DNA of 64,000 nt from NCBI GenBank assembly GCA_035041965.1, contig JAPYMA010002675.1:1-64000 (forward strand), in the 5' to 3' direction. This document shows, one piece after another, positions 38,194 to 49,031 of this stretch (position 1 is the stretch's first letter; the number at the start of each line of letters is the position of its first letter). This DNA is from Anisakis pegreffii. Lineage: Eukaryota; Nematoda; Chromadorea; Rhabditida; Anisakidae. The translations under genes and the position numbers were made by a program. The notes under the pieces were generated by a model that was not told the DNA's origin, did not search any database, and was given only the letters and a program-made list of their open reading frames with translations.

Positions 38194-39979
38194 TTTTTCA
38201 AGACACAATCTACAATTCAACGAATCATTCTTTCAGTCATTCCATACACAATTACTAGCGATTGAAACGAATGTTTATTGTTACGCTACGAAATAGTAAT
38301 GGAGACGGCTGTAAGTGCAAACAGCTATAATAGCAGAACTGAATTACGAAAAACGTAAGAAAGATCGATGAATTCATCAACATTCTTTTATGAATATTAC
38401 GACGTTATGATTCCAACAAAATACCTCTAAAACAATACATAAAACAATCGTTCTAATCATAAAACTAAAGATATGCATAAGCCAAAACAACAGAAAAAAG
38501 CAAAAAATAACGAAAGAACCGTTCTTGCAATATTTCACAATATGCGAGCGCAAAAGCTCTTTGCAATGACATTTTTTTTAATGAACAGCAAACGTTTCAT
38601 ACTTAACACCGACATCTCAATCGAGTCATCGGTATTTTTGCCGATAACGGGCGCCATAGCGCCATCACAGATGCTCGTGTGCACATGCACTTCACACATA
38701 AGTCGAAAGCTATACGTTAGCCTCATCACTGGGCTAAGCGTAAGTCTAAACTTAAGCATACACCTGATTTGACTTTGAACTGCATATCAACACATGGGGC
38801 AACACGGTAATTTAAGCATTAGCGCGCAGTTGCAGCCGTTATCGGCAAAGGTGCCGAGTTATCTATTAGTCATCTACACCAACCAACACTCAAACGCCGT
38901 GCAATGCGATAACAACGATCAGATCCCATCCAATCCACACACACAAATCAACGCAACACTCAATTTTGCCAACATTCCCGCGTACAATTCCCATTTCGCA
39001 CAATGTGAAGAAATGTACATTGCGAAAGTGCGAAGAAACTGAACGATTTGCCTTCATTTAGGGATTTTGGCAGCGCTCCAAAAATGAAACACCATAAGTA
39101 TTCGACAACACACGACTGCACAGAAGTCGTCTAGTGCTGTCCAGTTCGGTCCTCTCATATCTTTATTATGTTCACCTTTTATCTCTGAATTTGATGCCGT
39201 GCTAGATGGGTTCTCGCTGAGGCTAAGATTGGGCCAAAATCAATCCGCATGACGTTTCCAAAACCTGATGCTGTCCTATTGTTTGCACGTTCGCCAGAGA
39301 ACTAATATATTCATGAAATTGCTCATAGCGACTATGTTCGTTCGCACCCACATAGCGACTATCGCCACTTCAAAACACATTCAATTCAACCAATACGGTT
39401 CGGTTCAATCGATTGCAACATTTATACTAACCCACATCATGCCTTCCCATAATAGCACTAGTAATTGTATGACGAAAAATTGAGCAAAATTAAGAAAACT
39501 CCATCTATTATTGGAAGATAGCTTATTGTCTGACGGTCAAATTAGTACCGTAGTCATTTTAAAACGTATCAATTTGCAATTGCTCAGTGAACAAAATACG
39601 AAGCATTCGCAGATCGAAAATGCATTAACGCAAAACGAGACATGTTCTGAAGCAAGCACGATAACGGCAAAGTGACAGATGATAGCTGTATCGTTTCAAA
39701 TGGCACCACCTCAGTCTCGTTGAGTTACGAGCTTGAAAAGAATGCGTAGAATCGTTTCATGCTACTCACATTACACTGAACCATACAAGATCGGCACTCA
39801 ATTACCAAGCCATAGGCACACCATGTTCTTGAAGTAATATATAATCACATATGCACAAAAATGACACGAATTTATACAAATGAACACGGTAAAAACATCG
39901 GTTATATACAGTTAACAATTAACAACGATACTGAGAGAATGAAACAAAAAAGCTAATTAAAGGTCATATCATCGTTCAG
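38194..39979. other. Region upstream of ISWI; unresolved plus-strand exons
   Basis: Contains the ISWI 5' leader and promoter (no clear TATA) and a small inverted-repeat element (38629-38857). It also holds fragments that look coding on the plus strand: 38794-39042 (MGQHGNLSISAQLQPLSAKV), about 39318-39410 (SDYVRSHPHSDYRHFKTHSI) and 39679-39745 (DDSCIVSNGTTSVSLSYELE). These may be earlier exons of the gene ending at 40156, but phases could not be reconciled. Confidence 0.35.
38629..38857. repeat. Small inverted-repeat (MITE-like) element
   Basis: TCGGTATTTTTGCCGATAAC at 38629 and, inverted, TCGGCACCTTTGCCGATAAC ending at 38857 form 22-nt terminal inverted repeats (19/22 identical) about 230 bp apart. 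Flanks are GTCA and GTTA, so no perfect target duplication is evident. The interior is GC-richer than surroundings and contains the palindrome-like GGCGCCATAGCGCC. Confidence 0.45.
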
Positions 39980-40156
39980 AACCCTGGAAATGATCACTTT
40001 TCGGAGAGCAGCAATATTTCTGCTGAGTATGGAAGTTCACCTTGTACACCCGGCAAAAATTACGCCAACGGTAAACTCTCCTCCGAACGATTCGCACCCA
40101 ACACATCGCCCTCCAAAACACCCATGACATTGAATGGATTACATAAAGTATTCTAA
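39980..40156 (+). CDS. Probable terminal exon of an unidentified gene
   Basis: An acceptor ATCGTTCAG precedes 58 codons and a TAA. The frame reads NPGNDHFSESSNISAEYGSS, then PCTPGKNYANGKLSSERFAP, then NTSPSKTPMTLNGLHKVF. It is rich in Ser, Pro, Asn and Gly, and GC content is well above the flanks. The reverse frame is also open but Trp/Arg/Cys-rich and improbable. The exon looks like a disordered C-terminus. Upstream exons are not established and no family is recognised. The neighbouring gene on the minus strand ends at 40595, so the two would converge. Confidence 0.42.
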   Translation, partial: NPGNDHFSESSNISAEYGSSPCTPGKNYANGKLSSERFAPNTSPSKTPMTLNGLHKVF

Positions 40157-40594
40157 TCATCCAAATTGAGCACATCATCATGCTTCCCCTTTGTTAGCAA
40201 ATCAACATTTGTTGATGCATTAACTAACTAACTATAAGTGTGTACAAAATCTAATCAAGTAACTTGTGCCCCGTTTCGTCCTTCCTTACACACAAGCCTA
40301 AGCTGCTCAACAAACTAGTGTTCATTGACATACATTTGTATATGAACAATTAAATATTATAAGACATAATGGTGAATATCTTTCTATTCAGGGACGAACC
40401 TTCCGATGGTTGAATGTATTCGGAGACGAACCATCGACAATCCATTTTTGTTCGGTTTCTTTTCAAATAATCACCTATCGATTTCATTTGGTTTACGGAA
40501 AACAGAGATCACGTAACAATCATGATGAATAAATTTGAAATGAATTGAGGGTGTAGCAAATACGACCAGTGAGGCACATCTGAACGTTTACGTT
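40157..40594. other. Convergent intergenic spacer
   Basis: AT-rich, no gene seen. It should hold 3' untranslated regions of both neighbours. GGTGAATATC...GGGACGAACCTTCCGATGG and ...GGAGACGAACCATCGAC (around 40371-40435) form a short imperfect direct repeat (ACGAACC). Confidence 0.4.
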
Positions 40595-42995
40595 TCAGTT
40601 TTGTTTGGCAATCTTCACTCCTAACAGCGCAGCGGCATTGTCTACACAATACGTCCATTCGCCACCCTTCTTCCTCACACCGATTTGCTGCAAATGCTTC
40701 GCAACGGTGCACGGACTTAACTCGAGCAATTTTGCAAAGTCCTGAACAGTTGCACGTGGACAGTTCTGAACCAACATCTTCAGTTGATCATTCACGTCAG
40801 GGATGCACGTTCGACGCTTTCGATCTTCGCGTGCCGGTCGACCATGTCGGAATCGTTGGAACCAACGTTGCACGGTCGCTTCATTCACGCTTCCCTCACC
40901 CCAAACCTGTTAACAAACCACTTATTTCATTGAAACACTGACATGTCGAGATGAGTATGAAAACAAATAAATTCATACAATAATAACAAAGTTGAATGCA
41001 AACATAAAACCACGATGATACAGTAACACAGAGATGCGTATAACCAAATGGTATTAACAGAAAGAAGTGCCTATCATTCTGAATATCTTGATCTCTTTGA
41101 ATTGAAAAAGAGACCGTTTGTTGAGTAGGGTTATTTGACCGTATAATAATTTCTGCAATTCTGTTCGAAGAGAAGCGTTAAGTGACATTACATCTACATA
41201 ATTTCTCCCTCACTTCTACTTCAGGGTGTAAAACTGAAAAGTTTGAGGCATTCGAATTGTTGTACCTAAATATAATCGCATAAAACGTGCCTAAATCAGA
41301 CTCAATTCTGATTATTTCAAGGAGCTGATGATTCGATTTCATTAGGCGGGTATTGTAACTAGTCTTTTTTAAATTGCATTTGAGAAAAGCAATTCTAGCG
41401 TAGAATCTTTTGACTGTAGATTCTATACGATAACAATCACGTTTCACATGAAGGTATCGTATCTCGTGATGAGGAACGACCTAATTATCAGATCGAAACC
41501 ATCCAGATAATGTTCAAACAAGGAGTCGTCACCTTCTTAAATCAACTACTATGATCCTCTTAGTTCTCAATCAACTGATCATAAAATATTTTTCGAACTA
41601 ATTGTTTAAAATGTTTTCATTTCTCATATTTCCTTCTGCAACTAACATACTGATCTAGCCGTTACAAACTTCTCGTGTGCTCTTCACAGCGACTCACAAT
41701 CAATGTCCTTCATGAGAAATATACAAACAAATTAATAAATTTGAATGAAAACCTGGTTAATATTACGAGCTGTTTGTGCAGCAGTTCGATCGAGCTTGAA
41801 CTCATAGAAATAAATTTGACGGAAATCCTTTTTTGACATCTTTCTCCACTTCGCAATTATTAGATCGTCTGGATCTGGGCCTTCATCGAGCAATAAACAG
41901 ATGAACAGCAACTGAAAGTTTGCAACTACACACTTATGCTCATCGCATGATTTCATATGGCAAAAAATACTTTCATTAATATGAACGAACAATGTTACAG
42001 ATATTGAACAGCGATAAGTTCACGCTCAATTCCAACACAAAAAGCGAAATTAATTTACAGTGCCCAGTAAAAGAAGACATTAAACTGGTTCAACGAAGTT
42101 ACAAAAGTTACAAAACTTGTTCAAATCGCTGCAAAATCTTAACTAGTGATTGTTTCTGTTGAGCCGCAGACCACAAAACGCTACAAATCAATTGAAATTC
42201 AAATGAAACGCATACGGGCTAATCCAAATATTGTAGGAGAAAAAATTGCACAATCTTCATGCAACAACTTAATCAACATTTCTTGATTGAATGTGATTTG
42301 TGAAGCGAACGCTAGTGTGGATCCCTCGCCAAACGCAGTGTTCAGTTTTCACGTGGCGAAACGGCGACCCCTTGCATTGCTTATTCTGGTCGTTCCGTTT
42401 CGAGATCTGGTTTGAAGCGAGTGGGTTGCGCTGGGGGACACTGGAGGCGATGATATCTCATGTAACGTCATCTGTTGCAGTGAATCGAAATTTGCAGAGG
42501 CGTTGTGCGTCAGCCAAACATTCTGATGTGACATGCACTGATTGTACACAGCCATTCTGCTGAAGCCTTATGTGTGCGAGAGTCTGGAAACTGCATTTAC
42601 TTAACACTTAATTCGTTATTCAGTAAGCATAGACAGTGGCCTGCGAAGGAAAATAGAGCGGTGTTGAAAGAGCTTGATTGATGGACGATTGATTGAATTT
42701 TCGTTTGCTTACTTATCCTTATCGTGATGTGCTCGTTACAAGTATTAGTTTCGTCTCGAAATGTTTTATTCTCTTCTGCAATTTCACCCGAGCCAGATGA
42801 AGGGAATCGTTGCAATGTTAAGCTCATACGCTTATTGATATTTTTTTTAGTAATCAGCTGCAAAGTGTTTTTCGTCATTCGATGTTGAACACTACAAAAC
42901 ATTCTGAACATACAATCGGTGTGTTGAACGAGTAGCCGCCTTGCGTAGAGCTTGCCATCCTCGGAATTCATTGAATTTTCAAACGAAAATAGCAC
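40595..42995 (-). CDS. Mariner-type HTH protein lacking transposase catalytic domain
   Basis: The firm part is two phase-0 joined exons, 41753-41880 and 40595-40906. They encode the bipartite helix-turn-helix of mariner/Mos1 transposases: MSKKDFRQIYFYEFKLD, RTAAQTARNINQ, then VWGEGSVNEATVQRWFQRFR, VNDQLKMLVQNCPRATVQDF, LLELSPCTVAKHLQQIG and KKGGEW. The protein stops soon after, at AKQN, with no DDD/E catalytic region. Two further exons upstream (42713-42995 and 42369-42566) join in phase to give 306 aa. They are open, start with ATG and are GC-enriched in the second, but their link is inferred; a short form starting at Met 41839 (132 aa) is the alternative. An intron splits the DNA-binding domain between its two halves, unlike active mariner copies, suggesting a domesticated DNA-binding protein, probably nuclear. 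No mariner terminal repeats were found. Confidence 0.68.
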
Positions 42996-45900
42996 TGAAC
43001 ACTGATATCATTGCTGGAATTCTTGAACTTTTAGACGTTAGCAATTAAATGAATTTGCTGACAGAGCCTTAAGAAAATGTTCATTACAATTAGGGTCGTG
43101 GATCGTTTCCCAGAATACCCGTCGATGATAGTCAATTTTTTCGTCGATCAGAACGGAGCGAATTAAAAAATTATGCTTGCAGTTAGCCATATTATCAAAA
43201 GTTTTCTAGCATCGTTTAAAGTTCACGTCTAAATTATGCTTAAATATCTAGGGACAATTATTTTGTAAATTATCTTTATTGTTAGACTGAAAGTGTTTTG
43301 AATGATCATTCCTCACTTCAAAAAATAATATCTAATTAAACATTGATAATATTCTATTTATTGATACACGTATACGTTCTTAGCTAATGAAATCTTCTTC
43401 AATTTTTTGTCTTACAGTTATGTTATTTTGCAGATGTCGTACTTCTTCTACGTTTGCGTTTTCATTTGACTGATAAAATTTCATTGTGATTCATTCGTGA
43501 TATGCTTTTGATTTTTCTTTTTTCGAATTTTATGTTCATTATTCGGCTCAAAGTCTTTTTTCTATACACAAAAACATTATGCTAATTATTATATACATTA
43601 TGATTATTACAAAGTATTGCAAATTATTATTGTGTACTAAAAATATTATGTTCATGATCCTATGTTTTGCTCATCTGCCTTGTAGTATAGTATAAGGGCA
43701 AACTGCTTGTGTTTATAGCGACGACTTCGTTTTGTGTCTAAAGTGAATGTTGTATTAGTTTTCGGTACGATTAGTTTTCTTCTCGTTCATAAAAAATTGG
43801 GATTTTGAGATTTTTGGAAAAAGAATTTTGGGGGAAAAAAATACCTGAAAGAATTGTGTGAAAAATTTGTGTGGAATGAACCTTTCAGCACCGCGTTCTA
43901 TCTTGCTGAACCATCTCATGTGAATATATTTTATCACAATTTAATCTTTTAAAGTGTTATATTTATGATGGATTATGGGGCGAAACTTGTGAAACATGAG
44001 AGCCGTATTTTACCTTTTGCAAATCTCAGTAAGTAATTCAACAAATAATGCAACATTCTCGCTGCAAATTTATCGAATAATATCAAATATCTTTTATCGA
44101 TGTTTCATGTAGATGTATATTTACTTTAACTGACGTCAGATTGCCATAGAAATGGTGGATCGTTTGGCTAATGTATGTATTTAGAATTTTTAGAATTCAT
44201 TGAACTCTTATCATCAGTCAAAAAGTTTCTTTCAACTAACCATCAAGTTAATCCTCAAATTTTCATTTCCGAACAATATGTTTCCCTTTTTGTTTTCGCT
44301 GCCAAGACCAAAATCTGTAGTCGATTTCATGGTTATAATTTGTTTATTTTTGGATCCTTACATCTGTGTTCAATCAATATTTGTGAATTAAATCTGATGA
44401 AATTTTGTGTCAACTTGACATCATTTTAACTGTGCAATGAAAAATAATTTTGCGAGTGGCGTACCTCTGAACTGAAGCTATTCAATCTCGTAATTTCCAT
44501 GCTGGAAATATAATTATTTATAATGTTGCTAATGGGTCTGAAAGTGAGATGATGCCTTTATTTGTGTAAGCAGTTCATCACAAGATCACTAATGGAACTG
44601 TTTTTAATTCAAATTCAATGTTGATTCATTCGTCAAATATTTTCATATTTGCAAAACAATTATGACTGTATTTCAGACCAGTATTATCATGCATTTTGCG
44701 GCTAATTGTGAATTTATGATAAGAACAGTGCTATTATTATAATTTTCTTGCTCATGACCCTGCTAAAAACAACAATTAATTATGTCTTTCCTTGTATCGC
44801 TATTCATCATTTCTCACTAACAATAAGCATTCCTGATTTCATAGGACATTTCGTCTATTTTTTAAATATCCGATTGGATTCTCTTTACCTTTTCATAAAC
44901 TCTTCAAAAAATCGGTGGAATAAAGAAAGTCCAATCGAATACAATTAGTTTAGAGAAAGTTTTTTAATGTATTCCTTGAATGTGTATTCTCATTTTCTTC
45001 ATAAATCTTATTGATATCGTAATTATCAGTGTGCCGTTTTAAGGAGTCTTATCTTAACCATTACTAACACTGTCATTATGCGTTTGTAAGCAAATAATGA
45101 GAAGAATTGTGTTTGTGTAAGCAAAGATCATCAGTATTGCCGTTATAATCGTAACTGTAAACGAGAGCATCCATCAGCACCAACAGGAAAGTAGTACTTG
45201 CAAAAAAAGTAGTCTTATTATGAAAAATTTAGAGTGAACTCTTATGAATGCAGTAATCGTTTGTTTATCACAACGATAGCTTTGCAGCAATGATTCATTT
45301 TGTTGGCTGAATTCAGAGAAAAGAATATAAATTAAACAAAGAGCTGTACTCACTGTGTAAATAAATCCAGTTTTACAATCATTCGAATTCATTCTTTTGT
45401 ATTGTTCTCCTATTTATCCTTATTATTATCATTTATTATCTGTATTCCATTCCATTTATCGTATATATTCGTAACATTTCGAATATGACCTGAAAATTAT
45501 TGCATTTCAAGGTGACTTCTTCATTCATAATTTATGTGTATACGTGCTAAACGTTTTCTTCAAGAATCGATTGCAAATGGCATCAAATGCTCATCACATA
45601 AACATTAATATTGTGGGTGCGGCGTATAACGTTGATTGACTGAAGGGGTTTGAATCTTTTCCAAATATCACATTCACTGAAACTTAGGATTTTAATGCCG
45701 TTAATATGCTAGCCTTCAGGTGTATTATTATTATGATTGTTGAAGTGGGTGATATTGAAAACTCTTGGGAAATTTATGATCAATTTGAGCACTTTGTTCG
45801 TAAAAAGAGAAATGTATGACCGTTATTATTGCCGTTGTTACCAATTCTATAGACTATAGACTATGTCTGATTGCTGTCACTATCATGCAAATAGTTATTA

Positions 45901-48900
45901 TCACTATTATGCATAAGAATGCGCATTATGCGGTCATAATTTCTTTTTTTTCATGTGATTTTCTCATAGTCAACGTGGATTTATTATTTGTAACAGTATA
46001 TTATTTGTTGATAAGATACATCATTATTGCGGTTGTGTACATAAACAGACATCTTCTCGTGCGTAGTCGTTTATCTGATAAGGTCATGTTAATATCAATG
46101 ACTGGGTGATACTAGCATTGTTGACTGATAAGAATCATTGAATGCTCGGTATACAACATTATTACACTGCATTGACAGCAAGTTTCAATGCGTGTCATTT
46201 AATGATGTGTTCAAAGATACTCTCGTTTGTATGAACGATTTGTTATTCTCAAAAAATGACATTTAAATTTTCAGCTTGTTGAATCGTACACTTTGTAAAC
46301 TAAACTCTTTTGCAGCTATTATTTTTACTACTGATCTATAATGTCGACAGGAATATGGGAAAATTCTCTCGTAATGGTTTAAAAAAATTGTCGGTGAGGT
46401 GATGTACAACTCAGTGAAATAAGGCTCTCACAAAGCCGTTTAATAGTGATTCTTTCGATGGGATTAAGCATTCATTAAGTGACATGCAGTGAAACTTGCT
46501 GTCAATGCAGTGTAATAATGTTGTATACCGAACATTCAATGATTCTTATCAAACAACAGTGCTAGCACCCTCATCAGTACACTATTACCAGCCGGTAATA
46601 TCTCTGAGAACGAATATTGATGCGGTTATCGGAAGGACTTTCCATGACAGATCGGTACTTATATGCATCTATCAATTCACTGTTAATGGAAGCAAACATG
46701 GTTTCTGTTTTGAAGCATTCTTTAGGCAGAGTCTTTTATTTGTTGTTGAGAACGATTAGTTTTTGTGCAGTCGAATAATATATGACAATAAATGTTAATG
46801 TCAAACATTAATTCTAGTTTCACTTTTCTTTTTGAGAACATTTGGTGAACATTCAATTTCTAAGAAGCTAACGTTTCAATTCACTTCAGACACAATCGTG
46901 TGTTTTGTCTCACCGTCGACATTCTTCACCTCCAAAACTAGAATTTCTGAAGAAAAAACATCGCAGTTATCACGCGTTCAAAAAATTTCCATTCACTAAA
47001 CATTCGCTCGTTCCATTTCGGTACGCAATTCGAAATTCGCGTTCTATTTTCATTTGCTAGCATGTGATTTCTTCTGCTCTTTGGCCCGTTAATAGCATTA
47101 ATTTTCTAATTAATCATATTTGCTTGCCCATAGTTAATCTTTGAATTTTGCTATTAATAAAACCTCAGCACATTTACTGCTGATCAAATGAATGAAAGAT
47201 GTGCGATAAATCATATTCACTGAAATCAAAATTCAGTGGGAACTGGTATTAAATTTGCAAGCATTTATTATGTAGCAGTTTGTCAGAGTCAACTAATCTC
47301 GGTCTCGTGTGTGATTGTTCAATAGTACATTATATAGCAACGACGATTGAAGTGGTTCGTTTACCAGTTGATATGTTAAAACGATATTTGCAAAGTTTAC
47401 ATCTCTGTTTGAAGTTTTTATTTTGATGCAATATTCTACAAAGTTTATATCTATCTTAAGCCATTTATAATCACGAATACTTTTTGATCAATTCTTTTGA
47501 TCATCCATCAGAGAATTAACAACTCACTCACCAATTTTTAAACCAATATCGGAATCTATTTTTGATTACTTTTGTGCATAGATTTCATCGTTGATACTGT
47601 GAATAGATCGATCGTATTTTTCAGAACACTTCTATGGTGTGCGTACTTTATTGAATGTATACCGTAACAATCAAGCTCTATGGCTAAATTTTGCTGTTAA
47701 TTAGTAATTATACAGCGTTCGTGATTGTTTGTTTGTTCAGCTTTGAAACTCAATAAAACCGATCGCATAAAACGTTAGTGATATTGTTGGTAGACACGTT
47801 TGAAAGGTCGCTTTCCTCTTAAAAAAAGACGTTATCAATGAATTCAATTTTTATCTATCATCATTGAAACGAATGCAGCATCTCGCATTGCTGTCAGAAT
47901 ATCACGTCATTCGTTCAAGCTGCTTAGCTGATTCATCATAGAGAATGAATGTTGCAGCTTGTGCCATCGCAAAGGCGCATAGCAGTTGTATTGAAGTGTA
48001 GAGGATTATAACCAGTGATCAGTTCACGTCATGTTCTTTGGTCTTGCTTTTTCATCACACAGATTCAGTGTGCTACGAGCGCACTAGATAAGATGCGTAG
48101 CGTCTAAAGTAGGTGTCTAGAAGCGTATTTAAACGAGCCTTGCATAACCAATGATCAGTGTTTGTGTGTTCTTTGATCAAGATCTCGTCGCCTTCATCCG
48201 GATACCATCCAACTGTTCTTCGACTTTTCATCATCGTTCACCGCTTTATTCCCTGATAATAGTTCCATCCTACCTTTTGATTTACCTTTAATACCTTTAC
48301 CTTTAATCTTTGATTGTACTTTGTCTGGTACCTTTAATTTCTCAACAGTATACGACTATCGTATCCATATAGCGAGCGATACGCAGGAAGGATTGCTTGT
48401 CAAGGTCATGTCTAGTGCAAGGGTGCATTCCCCTCGTTTGGATGAATGTCCTCTAGCTGGTGGAAAGTATTTCATCCATTCCTCGACAGGTCTCTTCAAA
48501 GAAATCCGAAGTTTGTCATCAACCTGATAGAAAGTACCTTTAGAGAGAAATCGCTTTCCTATTTTTTTTTGTTGATGATCACGATCACACCTATCAACTA
48601 TCACGTAATCGACAATTCAAGGGGCGTCACTGATGCAGTAAAAGTCAGATGAAGAAGAGAGACAGATTGGATTCTAGTGCAGTGAACACAATGATTCATT
48701 TCATTTATCTGAATTCCAGTTCTACTTTCTCTTAATTTCACTTCGTCAACAAGTTCTACGACTGATGACATCCTTCGTTTTGTCTTTTAATTGATCTGTT
48801 TACATTCAGAGGGTTTTATTTATGGGCTTAGATCTTTTATTTTTTCTTGAAATTATTTCAGCAGTAATTTGATGACAACCTTCATCTTTTCTCTCATAAT

Positions 48901-49031
48901 TATCGCTCAGTTTAGGTGCTTGTAATGAATTGGCGAAGTGAAATTGATTGAAATCGCGTGAAATTCGAGATTAAGATGAATAATCATTCGACGATTGATT
49001 ATTGATAAAATGAAATTTGAAACTTCAGAAA
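42996..49031. other. Intergenic DNA upstream of the copper ATPase
   Basis: About 6 kb of AT-rich DNA without a supportable gene. T-rich frames with hydrophobic translations (45816-46109, 44175-44429) look like composition artefacts. A GC-richer patch at 48340-48530 is open on both strands (plus: RIHIASDTQEGLLVKVMSSA; minus: DDKLRISLKRPVEEWMKYFP) and could be an exon; I cannot choose a strand. Short poly-T/poly-A tracts are scattered through it. Confidence 0.45.

Noticed and set aside
45816..46109. 97-aa hydrophobic frame resembling a multi-pass membrane protein
   Set aside because: It is made of ATT/GTT low-complexity DNA; hydrophobicity follows from base composition.
48321..48652. GC-richer patch open on both strands
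   Set aside because: Neither strand has a clear splice context or homology, so no gene was called.
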